From: Microbacterium lacus | GTDB taxonomy: Bacteria; Actinomycetota; Actinomycetes; Actinomycetales; Microbacteriaceae | Direction: 5' to 3' | Assembly: GCF_002812805.1 (NCBI RefSeq) | Contig: NZ_NMUM01000030.1 | Location: forward strand, 62,001-126,000 | DNA: 64,000 nucleotides | Part shown: positions 1 to 8,045 of the stretch, piece after piece | Numbering within the stretch: the first letter of the stretch is position 1 | Layout: each line of letters begins with the position of its first letter | Position numbers and translations under genes: made by a program | The notes under the pieces: model-generated | Databases searched by the model: none | The model's input: only the letters and a program-made list of their open reading frames with translations | Told to the model about the DNA's origin: nothing

Positions 1-660
1 CCGGGCGACGAGCTCGGGGGCGAGTTCGAGGCCGAAGCCGAACTTCTGGTCTTCGTGCGAGGTCGCGAGGAAGTGGTGGGTCTCGGCGTGTACGCCCGTG
101 TTCACGCGCAAGAGAACGTCTTGAGGGGCGCTCTCATTGCCGATGCGCTCAACGATGGCGGCGAGGCGGTCGAGCTCCCACACGCTGTCGATCACGATCG
201 ATCCGATGCCGACCTCGACCGCACGCTCGAGTTCGCCGACCGACTTGTTGTTGCCGTGGAACCCGAGCTGGGCAGCAGGCACACCGGCGGCGAGGGCGAC
301 CTCAAGCTCACCGCGCGTGCAGACGTCGACCCTCAGACCCTCTTCCATGACCCAGCGTGCGACCTCGCTCGACAGGAACGCCTTGCCGGCGTAGTACACG
401 CGTGCCGTCGTGCCATGGCGCGCCGCCGCATCCTCGAAAGCCTCACGCGTGCGGCGAGCGCGAGCGCGCACCTCGTCCTCGTCGAGTACGAGCACCGGGG
501 TGCCGTACTGCGCCGCGAGGTCGCGGACGGCGACGCCACCGAGTTCGAGCTGGCCGTCGTCCCGTCGATGCGCGGCGGCGGGCCACACATGCGGGGCCAG
601 CGCATTCGCGTCGGCGGGCGGCACGAGCCATCCGGGGGCGAGCGGCGAGGCGACGGACAC
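1..660 (-). CDS. lysA: Diaminopimelate decarboxylase, N-terminal part (cut by window start)
   Basis: PLP enzyme that decarboxylates meso-diaminopimelate to lysine, the last step of lysine synthesis. The reverse frame reads on without a stop to the window edge and gives about 220 residues. It carries YYAGKAFLSSEVARW, with the PLP-binding lysine, then LRVDVCTRGELEVA, GFHGNNKS and TSHEDQKFGFG, all typical of actinobacterial LysA. No ATG precedes this region in frame. The GTG at 660 gives VSVASPLAPGWLVPP, which fits usual LysA N-termini, so I chose it; the ribosome site there is weak. It is the last visible gene of the argS operon, 93 bp after the deaminase-like gene. The C-terminal half lies outside the window. 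Confidence 0.93.
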   Translation of the reverse strand, partial: MSVASPLAPGWLVPPADANALAPHVWPAAAHRRDDGQLELGGVAVRDLAAQYGTPVLVLDEDEVRARARRTREAFEDAAARHGTTARVYYAGKAFLSSEVARWVMEEGLRVDVCTRGELEVALAAGVPAAQLGFHGNNKSVGELERAVEVGIGSIVIDSVWELDRLAAIVERIGNESAPQDVLLRVNTGVHAETHHFLATSHEDQKFGFGLELAPELVAR

Positions 661-753
661 GAGCAGACCAATCGGGTGGATACGGCAAGGGATCAGCCGC
701 GGGAAGCAGCGGGTGCCCGGGCGGAGGTTCTCACGCAGGGCGACGCTTGCAGT

Positions 754-1854
754 CTAGCCGCCAGCCCGCGCCGCTCCGTTTTCACCGCCGTCGGCGACGA
801 CGTCCCGCAACGGGGCGACATCCGGGCCGTCGGCCGATGCGAGGCGGTCCCGCCACCCCCGCCGGGTCGACTCATCGACGAACGCGGCGGCGACGCTGTC
901 CTCGGCCATCCGATGCATGAGCCGATCGTCGAAGCCAAGATCCTCGCGGAGCACCTCTGCCTCTCTCGAAAGCATCGAACCCGTCTGGCGGGGGTTGTCA
1001 TCGCCCAGCACGACACGGACACCGGCGCGCGCGAACCGGGCGGCTGGGTGGTCGTCGAGAGAGTCCACCGCCCCCGTGTACAGGTTCGATGTCGGGCAGA
1101 CCTCGATGGCGATACCCCGCTCGACGAACCAGTCCATGAGCCCGGGTTCGCGAGCGATCCGTGCGCCGTGCCCGATGCGCGTCGCGCCGAGCAGTTCGAC
1201 GGCTTCGACCGCCGCCCGTCCGGGCGCCGCCTCCGCGGCGTGACATGTCAGCCCGAGCCCGGCACTCCCGGCGATCGCGAACGCGTCGACATACCGTTCC
1301 AGCTCGGGAAACCTCTTCTCGTCGCCCGCCAGGTCGAAGCCCACGACGCCGCGGCCCGCGGCCCGCGCGGCCGCCCGTGCCACCGCCTCATTCGCCTCGG
1401 TCGGGTCGCTGCGGAGCGCCGCGACCACGACGCCCGCGGGCATCCGTGTCGCCGCGGCGCCGTCCGCCACCCCCCGGCAGACGGCCGCGATCACCGCATC
1501 CAGGTCTCCGCCGGAGACGTGCGAGGCCGGTCCGAAACGCAGCTCGAGGTAGTCCTCGCCGTCCGCGGCGGCGTCCTCCACGGCCTCACGGGCGATGCGT
1601 TCGAGGTAATCCAGGCGGGAGAAGAGCGGGAAGGACGACACGACCTTGACGAGATACTCGGTGAGATCCGCAGGCCGCTCCAGCTGCAGTGCCTGCGCCC
1701 AGTCGCGGTCGGCATCCGGCAGGCCCAGCTCTCGGGCGACCTGGGCGGCCGTCTCGGGCCGCACCCGTCCCTCGAGGTGCGAGTGCAGGTTGATGAGCAG
1801 GGTCCCACCCGTCCGAGGCGCGATGGGGCGAGCGGCATCGATCGCGACGATCAT
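754..1854 (-). CDS. Adenosine deaminase-like amidohydrolase
   Basis: 366-residue metal-dependent deaminase of the adenosine/adenine deaminase family (TIM barrel). Visible motifs in order are HSHLEG near residue 24 (HxH metal ligands), LTCHAAEA, RIGHG, EVCPTSNL and LGDDNP near the C-terminus (the Asp pair of the family). The ATG at 1854 overlaps the TGA of the DUF2993 gene as TGATG, which implies [13 protein letters not shown] coupling; an in-frame GTG three codons upstream is less likely. It lies between DUF2993 and lysA. Whether the substrate is adenosine, adenine or another aminopurine cannot be told from the motifs, so no symbol is given. Confidence 0.82.
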   Translation of the reverse strand: MIVAIDAARPIAPRTGGTLLINLHSHLEGRVRPETAAQVARELGLPDADRDWAQALQLERPADLTEYLVKVVSSFPLFSRLDYLERIAREAVEDAAADGEDYLELRFGPASHVSGGDLDAVIAAVCRGVADGAAATRMPAGVVVAALRSDPTEANEAVARAAARAAGRGVVGFDLAGDEKRFPELERYVDAFAIAGSAGLGLTCHAAEAAPGRAAVEAVELLGATRIGHGARIAREPGLMDWFVERGIAIEVCPTSNLYTGAVDSLDDHPAARFARAGVRVVLGDDNPRQTGSMLSREAEVLREDLGFDDRLMHRMAEDSVAAAFVDESTRRGWRDRLASADGPDVAPLRDVVADGGENGAARAGG

Positions 1855-2666
1855 CAGCCGCACACGCCGGAGTCCTGGAGGGTGGGATCCACCAGGATGC
1901 CGCTGGCGATGTCGAAGTCCGCCACGACCCGCTCATCGACCACGGCGACGTCGGTCAGGGTGAGCCCGGCGGGCAGCGACGACGCGATACACACCTGCCA
2001 CGTCTGCAGAACGACGTCGGCAAGCGCGCCGAACTGGTCGCGCAGGCCCTGCGCATCGGCGCTCGCGCCGGCGACCGACAGCGATGCTGGGGTGAGGGCG
2101 AGCGCGCCGGCCTGCGCCGAGGGTGTGAGACCCACGCCGACCGGTATAGCGACGCCGAACAGATTGAGGTCGATCGAGATCGCGACCTCGGACCCCGCGA
2201 GCGCGAGCGACTCCTCGGGGAACCCCTCGACGCCCGCGAGCAGCGTGCGCACCTGCTCTTGGTCGAGCGAAACCGTCGCCTCGGCCGAATCGAGCGGACC
2301 GTCCACGGCGAGTGGCACACCGCGCGCCGTGACATCAACATCTCCTGTAAAGCCCTGGAGCGAGACATCCTGTGCAGAGATCCGAACCTCGTCGAATCGA
2401 CCCGAGATCAGCTGCGGGATGACGAGCCCCTCGACCTGCACCTCGGCTTGCTCGGCTGGGACGCCGAGCTCACTCGCGAGTGCCCCGCGCACGCCGCGCT
2501 CGACCAGGTCGCGCGCCAGCCACTCGCCGGCGAACGCGGCGCCGCCGAAGAGCACGATCACGACGACGAGCGAAACGATCCAGGGCCACAGCCGGCGCTT
2601 GCGCCGGGGCGGGGGCGCATCGTCCCAGTAGAGGGTCGGCGCGTCCTGCGGCGGCGTGGTCATCAT
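1854..2666 (-). CDS. DUF2993 (LmeA-like) membrane-anchored protein
   Basis: 270 residues. A proline-rich cytoplasmic start (WDDAPPPRRKRR) leads into one hydrophobic anchor at about residues 28-46 and then an extracytoplasmic domain. The domain opens with a segment like AGEWLARDLVERGVRGAL and has alternating amphipathic strands, the pattern of DUF2993. The mycobacterial member LmeA binds phospholipid and acts in cell-envelope glycolipid assembly; a similar role here is inference. The start ATG at 2666 shares its first base with the argS stop (TAATG) and is followed by a second ATG. The end overlaps the deaminase start. Confidence 0.82.
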   Translation of the reverse strand: MMTTPPQDAPTLYWDDAPPPRRKRRLWPWIVSLVVVIVLFGGAAFAGEWLARDLVERGVRGALASELGVPAEQAEVQVEGLVIPQLISGRFDEVRISAQDVSLQGFTGDVDVTARGVPLAVDGPLDSAEATVSLDQEQVRTLLAGVEGFPEESLALAGSEVAISIDLNLFGVAIPVGVGLTPSAQAGALALTPASLSVAGASADAQGLRDQFGALADVVLQTWQVCIASSLPAGLTLTDVAVVDERVVADFDIASGILVDPTLQDSGVCG

Positions 2667-4333
2667 TACATCCGTTCGGGCGCCGAGACGCCGAGCAGGT
2701 CGAGACCGTTGCGCAAGACCTGTCCGGTCGCGTCGTTCAGCCAGAGACGGGTGCGGTGGACGGGCTCGATCGGCGCATCGCCGAGCGGAATGACGCGGCA
2801 GTTGTCGTACCAGCGGTGGTACAGGCCTGCGAGCTCTTCGAGGTACCGGGCGACGCGATGCGGCTCCCGCACCTCGGCCGCGAATCCGACGATGCGCGGG
2901 AACTCCTGCAGCGCCCCGAGCAGCGCCGACTCGGTCTCGTGCGTCAGGAGTTCGGGGGCGAACTCGCTGCGATCGACACCCGAGTCTTGGGCGTTGCGGG
3001 CGACGTTGTGCGTGCGCGCGTGGGCGTACTGCACGTAGAAGACCGGGTTGTCGTTGGTGCGCTTGCGCAGAATCTCGGGGTCGAGCGTCAGGGGTGAGTC
3101 GGCCGGGTAACGCGCCAGGGAGTAGCGCAAGGCATCCGTCCCGATCCAGTCGCGCAGATCGTCGAGCTCGATGATGTTGCCGGCGCGCTTGCTGAGTCGC
3201 GCGCCGTTGATCGACACGAGCTGCCCGATGAGCACCTCGATGGCTGTGTCGGGGTCATCCCCCGCGGCTCCGGCGAGCGCCTTCAGACGGTGCACGTAAC
3301 CGTGGTGGTCGGCGCCGAGCAGGTAGATCTTGTGCGCGTAGCCGCGGTCACCCTTGTTGAGGTAGTACGCGGCGTCGGCGGCGAAGTACGTGTACTCACC
3401 GTCGGACTTACGGATGACTCGGTCTTTGTCATCGCCGAAATCGGTCGTGCGCACCCACACCGCACCGTCCGCATCGAAGACGTGACCCTGTGCCCGCAGG
3501 CGATCGACGGCCTCGTCCACGAGGCTGGGCCCACCATCCGCGGGCTTGGCGTGCAGGGTCCGCTCGCTGAACCACACGTCGAAATGCACGTTGAACTTGA
3601 CGAGCGAGCTCTGCAGATCGCCGAGCTGAAGAGCATAGGCGCGCTCGCGGGCGACCGCGAGCTGATCACCCTCGGGCAGGTCGAGCAGGCCGGGCTCTTC
3701 CGCGAGCACCCGCTGCGCCAGGTCCTGGATGTACGAGCCGGGGTAGCCGTCCTCGGGGGTGGGCTCGCCTTTCGCCGCGGCAAGGACGGACCCGCCGAAG
3801 CGGTCCATCTGCACACCCGCGTCGTTGATGTAGAACTCGCGGACGATGGTCGCACCACTGGCCGCGAGCACGCGCCCCATGGCGTCGCCGAGCGCAGCCC
3901 AGCGGGTATGCCCGATGTGCATGGGACCTGTGGGGTTGGCGCTGACGAACTCGAGGTTGATCGTGCTGCCGCGCTGCGACTCGTTCGTGCCGTATGCGGC
4001 CCCCGCCTCGACGATCGTGCGGGCGAGGGAACCTGCCGTGGCGGCATCGAGGGTGATGTTGATGAAACCCGGGCCCGCGACATCCACGCTCTCGATGCCC
4101 TCAGCCTGGGCGAGGGCTTCGGCGATCTCGCCTGCGAGCTCGCGCGGGTTCGCGCCGACGAGCTTCGCGAGCTTGAGGGCGGCGTTCGAGGCCCAGTCGC
4201 CGTGGTCGCGGTTCTTCGGACGCTCGACCGGAAGGTCCGCCGCGGTGAGCCCGTCGGTCGAACCCGGGCGTCGCGCCTCGGCGAGCGGGCGGACGACGGC
4301 GAGCAGGGCGGCGGAGAGATCCTCGGGGTTCAT
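2666..4333 (-). CDS. argS: Arginyl-tRNA synthetase
   Basis: Class I synthetase that charges tRNA-Arg with arginine. 555 residues, the normal length. The N-terminal Add-1-type domain is followed by the HIGH region in ANPTGPMHIGHTRW. The KMSKS-like loop is LSKRAGNIIELDDL, degenerate as is usual for ArgRS. A DALR anticodon-binding domain ends the protein, with the FYVQYAHAR motif just before it. ATG start. First gene of a leftward operon argS-DUF2993-deaminase-lysA; the argS-lysA association is common in actinobacteria. A cognate tRNA-Arg(CCG) gene lies 2.2 kb away on the other strand. Confidence 0.97.
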   Translation of the reverse strand: MNPEDLSAALLAVVRPLAEARRPGSTDGLTAADLPVERPKNRDHGDWASNAALKLAKLVGANPRELAGEIAEALAQAEGIESVDVAGPGFINITLDAATAGSLARTIVEAGAAYGTNESQRGSTINLEFVSANPTGPMHIGHTRWAALGDAMGRVLAASGATIVREFYINDAGVQMDRFGGSVLAAAKGEPTPEDGYPGSYIQDLAQRVLAEEPGLLDLPEGDQLAVARERAYALQLGDLQSSLVKFNVHFDVWFSERTLHAKPADGGPSLVDEAVDRLRAQGHVFDADGAVWVRTTDFGDDKDRVIRKSDGEYTYFAADAAYYLNKGDRGYAHKIYLLGADHHGYVHRLKALAGAAGDDPDTAIEVLIGQLVSINGARLSKRAGNIIELDDLRDWIGTDALRYSLARYPADSPLTLDPEILRKRTNDNPVFYVQYAHARTHNVARNAQDSGVDRSEFAPELLTHETESALLGALQEFPRIVGFAAEVREPHRVARYLEELAGLYHRWYDNCRVIPLGDAPIEPVHRTRLWLNDATGQVLRNGLDLLGVSAPERM

Positions 4334-4394
4334 AGCTGGCCCAGTCTAGTTCGGCGCCCGTGTGGGCCTCGGTCGCGCTCGCCGTCGCGCGGAC

Positions 4395-4449
4395 GGTCGC
4401 TGAGCTTGTCGAAGCGACCAGCGGAGTCCCTTCGACAAGCTCAGGGACC
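4395..4449. repeat. Paired palindromic intergenic repeat (GAGCTTGTCGA type)
   Basis: Two adjacent hairpins. The first has stem GGTCGCT/AGCGACC around loop GAGCTTGTCGA (4395-4419). The second has stem GTCCCT/AGGGAC around loop TCGACAAGCTC (4426-4449). The two loops are exact reverse complements, so the whole block can also fold as one long imperfect palindrome. It lies just after the end of the transglutaminase-like gene and before argS, so it may end transcription; the REP-like design suggests a dispersed element. Confidence 0.7.
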
Positions 4450-4456
4450 GCGAGGG

Positions 4457-5308
4457 TCAGCCGAGCTGCACAAGCTCCACGTGGTCGTCGGGGACGGATG
4501 CCTCGGCGAACGGATCCGCGGTCGGATCATCCGGGTCCGACGGGCCCGCGACATCCGGCACCACCCAGGCGTCGACGTGCAGGCGGTCGAGCCCGACCTG
4601 CGCGCCGTGGAAGCTGAGGAATGCGCAGTCCGCCGCGTCGCGCCCGGTCGCGATACGCACGAGCGAGCGCCGGTCGGCCAGTCGCGTGGCGTCGATGACG
4701 TACCAGGCCCCGTCGAGGTACGCCTCGGCCACGGCGTGGAAGTCCATGGGGGTGAGCCCCGGGGCGTAGCAAGCGGCGTAGCGGGCGGGCACGTCCATGG
4801 CCCGCAGCAGGGCGATCACGACGTGCGCGTAGTCGCGGCACACTCCCTGCCCGGTCATGAGCGTCGTGACGGCGCTGTCGGTGCCGAGGCTCAGCCCCGG
4901 CGTGTACGTCACCGACTGCTCGACGAAACGCGTTACCGCGGCGATCAGCTCAGCGCCCGCGAGGCCGGCGAACTGGTGGCGTGCCTGCGAGAACACCTCA
5001 TCGGACTGGCAGTAGCGGCTCGGACGCAGGTAGATGATGCTGTCGAGCTCGCTCGTGCGCGCCGGTCCGGTCTGCCCCTCGACGACGGCCTCGTACCGCA
5101 CGCGCAGGGGGCCGGGCTCGCCGGTGAATCGGTGCAGGCGGGTGCCGTCCTGGTCGATGATCTCGGTCGGGGTGTACACCAGATCGTCCCGTGTGAAGGT
5201 CAAGATCTCGCTCGCGAGGGGCACCTGGCGCGCGGTCGTCAACGAGAAGATCAGGTCGGCGGGGCCGGCCAGATCGAGGTCGAGTTCTGCGGTGACGATG
5301 CGCTGCAC
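4457..5308 (-). CDS. Transglutaminase-like cysteine protease-fold protein
   Basis: 283 residues. An N-terminal beta-rich domain (residues 1-100, Bact_transglu_N type) precedes a transglutaminase core with the catalytic triad Cys157 in TGQGVCRDYAH, His191 in DFHAVAEAYL and Asp206 in WYVIDATRL. No signal peptide or membrane segment is seen, so it is probably cytoplasmic. The open frame extends 86 codons further upstream, but those are Arg/Ser-rich, contain the inverted repeat at 5451-5531 and are not protein-like. GTG at 5308 has AGGA about 8 bases upstream and is the only credible start. Proteins of this family may hydrolyse or cross-link peptides; the substrate here is unknown. Confidence 0.85.
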   Translation of the reverse strand: MQRIVTAELDLDLAGPADLIFSLTTARQVPLASEILTFTRDDLVYTPTEIIDQDGTRLHRFTGEPGPLRVRYEAVVEGQTGPARTSELDSIIYLRPSRYCQSDEVFSQARHQFAGLAGAELIAAVTRFVEQSVTYTPGLSLGTDSAVTTLMTGQGVCRDYAHVVIALLRAMDVPARYAACYAPGLTPMDFHAVAEAYLDGAWYVIDATRLADRRSLVRIATGRDAADCAFLSFHGAQVGLDRLHVDAWVVPDVAGPSDPDDPTADPFAEASVPDDHVELVQLG

Positions 5309-5615
5309 CGAGACATCCTCGCACGCGCGCGTGACGCCCCCGCGCGCCCTTGCGGAGCCCGCGCCTGTGCCGGTTCGATGGCCACGCGCACGCCCGTGTG
5401 ACGCCCGCCGCTGCTCGCCGGGCGACGCGGTGCAGACCTCCTCTCCCTCGCCTGAGCGGAGGGAATCTGCCGAGCGGAGGGAGGAAAGCGCGGGATCGGC
5501 CCTCCTCTCGGCAGATCTCCTCCCCTCAGCGGAGGAGACCCACCCGAGCGGGCCCCGACGACGCACGACGACTACCGTGGCATCTGCACATAATTCCGTG
5601 ACTTACCCTCTATTC
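5309..5615. other. Divergent intergenic region between transglutaminase-like and SGNH genes
   Basis: 307 bp without a credible gene. It holds the inverted repeat at 5451-5531 and must contain the promoters of the two divergent neighbours. An AT-richer stretch, ACATAATTCC, near 5588 is the best -10-like sequence for the rightward gene. Open frames crossing it are low-complexity Arg/Ser-rich readings of GC-rich DNA. Confidence 0.6.
5451..5531. repeat. Long inverted repeat
   Basis: The left arm starting CCTGAGCGGAGGGAATCTGC at 5451 and a right arm ending TCTCCTCCCCTCAGCGG near 5531 are reverse complements with few mismatches (core CTGCCGAG/CTCGGCAG). The GAGCGGAGG word recurs inside the left arm. 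It lies in a divergent promoter region, so it is not simply a terminator; a REP-like dispersed element is the best guess. Confidence 0.65.
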
Positions 5616-6431
5616 ATGCCCGAAGCTTCCCGCCGTCCGCGCGTGCGCGTCGGCGTGGTCTGGGCGATGGCCGCGGCGGTCGTGGCAGCCGCCGTGATCG
5701 GCGCCTGGCAGCCGTGGCAGCGCCCCACGCCTGCTTCCGATGTTGCGGGCGGCGCCGGACTCCAGAACGCCGGAACGGATGCCTCGGCCCCGGCCGCCCT
5801 GACCATTCCGTCCGATGCGACGGTGCTCGTGTTCGGCGACTCGTGGACGTACGGTTCCGCGGCGAGTGACCCGACTCTCGGCTACGCGTACGAGCTCGGA
5901 CGCCGGACCGGCTGGACGACCGTCGTCGACGGTGTGCGCGGCAGCGGGTACCTGAAGCCGGGCATCGACGGACCGTCCTTCGGCGAGCGCATCGCGGCAC
6001 TCGATCCCGAGCTCGATCCCGACCTGATCATCGTGCAGGGGTCGATCAACGATCGGCTGCTCGTCGCGAAGAGCGACTATGCCGGCGCCGTGAATGCGGC
6101 CTGGGACGCGCTTTCCGCAACGTATCCGGATGCTTCGATCGTCGTGCTGGGACCTGCCCCTCAGGTGCTTCCGGTCGAGGGCGGCACGGCCCTGATCGAC
6201 GCGGAGCTCTCACGCTTGGCCGCCGAACGGGGCTGGTGGTACATCTCCCCCATCGACGACACGTGGATCGTCGCGTCGAACTATTTCGATGTCATCGACA
6301 CGGGCGTCGGCAGGAATCATCCGTCCACCGCCGGTCACGCGTACCTCGCGGAGCGATTGGCGCAGGCGCTCGCCGAGCGGATGGCTGTGGTCGAGGCCGT
6401 CGCCGAGACCCCCGCGCCGACCGACGGTTGA
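5616..6431 (+). CDS. SGNH/GDSL-family hydrolase, membrane-anchored or secreted
   Basis: 271 residues. A basic N-terminus (ASRRPRVRVG) and hydrophobic segment at about 15-30 form a signal anchor. The Ser nucleophile is Ser76 in GDSWTYG, the block III Asn is in VQGSINDR (about 145), and the catalytic His is His235 in GRNHPSTAGH. This is the SGNH esterase/lipase layout, probably acting outside the membrane on an acyl or acetyl ester. The ATG at 5616 has no clear ribosome site; a GTG six codons upstream (5599) is a possible alternative. The tRNA gene begins 66 bp after its end. Confidence 0.85.
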   Translation: MPEASRRPRVRVGVVWAMAAAVVAAAVIGAWQPWQRPTPASDVAGGAGLQNAGTDASAPAALTIPSDATVLVFGDSWTYGSAASDPTLGYAYELGRRTGWTTVVDGVRGSGYLKPGIDGPSFGERIAALDPELDPDLIIVQGSINDRLLVAKSDYAGAVNAAWDALSATYPDASIVVLGPAPQVLPVEGGTALIDAELSRLAAERGWWYISPIDDTWIVASNYFDVIDTGVGRNHPSTAGHAYLAERLAQALAERMAVVEAVAETPAPTDG

Positions 6432-6497
6432 CCGGGCTTTCGTTACGCTTCGCCTGCACCGGAAGGCGCTCCGCCGGGTGATAACCTCGATCGGTAC

Positions 6498-6570
6498 GCC
6501 TCCGTAGCTCAGGGGATAGAGCGTTGGTTTCCGGTACCAAAGGTCGCTGGTTCGATTCCAGTCGGGGGCA
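6498..6570 (+). tRNA. tRNA-Arg (anticodon CCG)
   Basis: 73 nt that fold as a full cloverleaf. The acceptor GCCTCCG pairs with CGGGGGC with one T-G pair and discriminator A. The D stem is GCTC/GAGC, the anticodon arm TTGGT-TTCCGGT-ACCAA gives anticodon CCG, and the T arm is CTGG-TTCGATT-CCAG. CCA is not encoded. A strong terminator follows. Such a tRNA end can serve as an integrase target, but I see no integrase or second attachment site nearby. Confidence 0.97.
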
Positions 6571-6576
6571 CTGCAC

Positions 6577-6606
6577 AGAAGTCCCGGGTTTTCACCCGGG
6601 ACTTCT
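6577..6606 (+). terminator. Intrinsic terminator of the tRNA-Arg gene
   Basis: Perfect 13-bp stem AGAAGTCCCGGGT / ACCCGGGACTTCT around a TTTC tetraloop, followed by TCGTTTTC. It begins 6 bp after the tRNA, as expected for tRNA 3' ends. Confidence 0.9.
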
Positions 6607-6643
6607 TCGTTTTCGGGCGCTCGTACCAGGACGCGTTTGAACT

Positions 6644-6703
6644 GGGGCACCGAAAGCGTTGCGGGGCAGGTTTCACCCTGCCCCGCAACACCTCAGGTGC
6701 CCC
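6644..6703. repeat. Nested inverted-word element A (GGGGCA word)
   Basis: The word GGGGCA occurs at 6644 and 6663 (19 bp apart). Its inverse TGCCCC occurs at 6679 and 6698 (again 19 bp apart). The inner pair extends to the 13-bp stem GTTGCGGGGCAGG / CCTGCCCCGCAAC, the outer pair to GGGGCACC / GGTGCCCC. It is located between the convergent tRNA and the leftward membrane-protein gene, in a 244-bp stretch with no other gene, so bidirectional termination is possible. Same build as the elements at 9808, 26609, 29506 and 31116. Confidence 0.75.
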
Positions 6704-6850
6704 ACTTCGAGCCAGACTCCGGGGAAGCGGAACCGCTCCACCGAGAACGAGCGCGGCGGCGAGGCCGATCACAGCCGCCCGCGGTACACGGCGACGATTC
6801 GGCCGGGCACTGGCTGTGTCGGCGCGGGCCAGGGCCAGCACTGCCGCGCC

Positions 6851-7456
6851 TCACGGGTTGGGGTTGACGCTCAGATTCTCGTCGAGTTCGATCCATCCTT
6901 CGGGGGCCGAGCCAGGGGGACCGATCTGCGCCTCAAGGAGTCCGGGAGCACTCGTCCGGATCCAGTACCCCCATAGCGTGATGCCTCCGCAGCCCGTGTA
7001 TCCGTCGGTGCGGTCGCGCACATCGATGACCATGCAGATCGAGCCCTCATCAACACCCCGGACGATCCAGTAATCGATGTCGTCATGCGTTCCGACGTAG
7101 CGGGAGGTCTCGGGTCGCAGATTGTCATACCCGCCGTCGAGCTTCTCGGCAGGAAGCTCGTCTTGCGCGGTCCGAGGCCGTGCATAGGCCGCGATGTCGG
7201 AGAACGGCTCGGCGTCCTCAGTCATCGAGCCGGATGGCGCCGGCGCTGGAACCGCAGGCGCGACGCTCCCCCGCCCGAGCATCCCCGACGCGAATGCTGC
7301 ACCGACCGCGATACCCGCGACCACGACCACCGCAGAGACGCTGACGGCCACGCGCGCACGGCGCCGACGGATGCTGTCGGCCCGCGCCGCGCCGGCGAGC
7401 ACCAGCCCGCGCATCTCGGCCTTCTCGTCCGGGCCCAGTACTGTTCGATCGTCCAT
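6851..7456 (-). CDS. Membrane protein coupled to ECF sigma factor (possible anti-sigma factor)
   Basis: 201 residues. A short cytoplasmic N-terminus (MDDRTVLGPDEKAEMRGL) is followed by one membrane segment at about residues 34-56 and an extracytoplasmic domain of about 145 residues containing two Cys (CMVID, TGCGG). The ATG at 7456 is one base after the TGA of the sigma factor gene, so the two are [12 protein letters not shown]. Position and topology are those of an ECF anti-sigma factor or regulated membrane partner, but I see no recognised zinc-binding anti-sigma motif (HxxxCxxC). I do not recognise the extracytoplasmic domain. Confidence 0.75.
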   Translation of the reverse strand: MDDRTVLGPDEKAEMRGLVLAGAARADSIRRRRARVAVSVSAVVVVAGIAVGAAFASGMLGRGSVAPAVPAPAPSGSMTEDAEPFSDIAAYARPRTAQDELPAEKLDGGYDNLRPETSRYVGTHDDIDYWIVRGVDEGSICMVIDVRDRTDGYTGCGGITLWGYWIRTSAPGLLEAQIGPPGSAPEGWIELDENLSVNPNP

Positions 7457-7457
7457 G

Positions 7458-7987
7458 TCAGCTCTCCCACATCGGGATGATGTCGTCCCGCAACCGGGCT
7501 TTCGCCCGTGCAAGACGCGACTTCACCGTGCCGACCGGGATGCCCAGCGCGGCAGCGGTGTCCTTCTCCGGATAGCCCTCGAGAATCGTCAGCACGACGA
7601 CCTCGCGCTCGCGCGTCGGCAGCCCCTGCAGCGCGCCGAGGAGTCCGGATTCGTCGGCGATGACCGGTGCCGGGACATCCTCCGCTCGCGGCGTCCGGGC
7701 GAGCAGGTTCCGATACCGGCGCGCCGATCTCTCCAGATTCCGCGCCGCGTTACTGACGGTGTTCAGCAGCCACGGCAGGGGCGACCCATCGACCAGACGC
7801 ACCGAACGACGCTTGCGCCACAGTTCTGAGAACGCGATGACCACGGCATCCTTCGCATCCTCGCGGATGCTCAGAAAGCGCGAAGCGTGCCGAAATAGCC
7901 GGTCGCCGTGCGGTCGAACAGTCGGGCCAGCGCAGCCTCGTCGTCCGCGCAGACACCCGCCCAGTCGTGTCGGTCTTCGTCGCTCAT
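7458..7987 (-). pseudogene. ECF-type RNA polymerase sigma factor with a one-base frameshift
   Basis: The ATG at 7987 opens MSDEDRHDWAGVCADDEAAL...LFDR and runs into a TGA. Downstream, another frame continues the family sequence: HGDRLFRHASRFLSIREDAK (region 2), then SELWRKRR and PWLLNTVSNAARN. Region 4 is LPTREREVVVLTILEGY and IPVGTVKSRLARAK, ending WES. Restoring one C near 7909-7913 (observed GACCGCACGG, expected GACCGCCACGG) gives a normal 176-residue sigma factor. The length of 530 nt is one short of a multiple of three. Either the gene is recently inactivated or the base was lost in assembly. The rest shows no decay, which favours a very recent or technical change. Confidence 0.85.
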
Positions 7988-8045
7988 ACCCGGTTATGTC
8001 CGGCCGACCCGAAAAGGTTCACGGCGTCTGAAATCCAACAAAGCG

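Noticed and set aside
55..2631. 858-codon rightward open frame at the window start
   Set aside because: Antisense to lysA, the deaminase-like gene and DUF2993, all with clear motifs; composition is that of a shadow frame in high-GC DNA.
3290..5401. 703-codon rightward open frame opposite argS and the transglutaminase-like gene
   Set aside because: The opposite strand has well-supported genes; this frame has no family motifs.
6498..6570. tRNA-Arg as an integration site of a genomic island
   Set aside because: No integrase, no duplicated 3' tRNA end and no change of gene type next to it.
6292..6576. 94-codon leftward frame reading LESNQRPLVPETNALSPELRR
   Set aside because: Well-known spurious [11 protein letters not shown] of the antisense strand of a tRNA gene.
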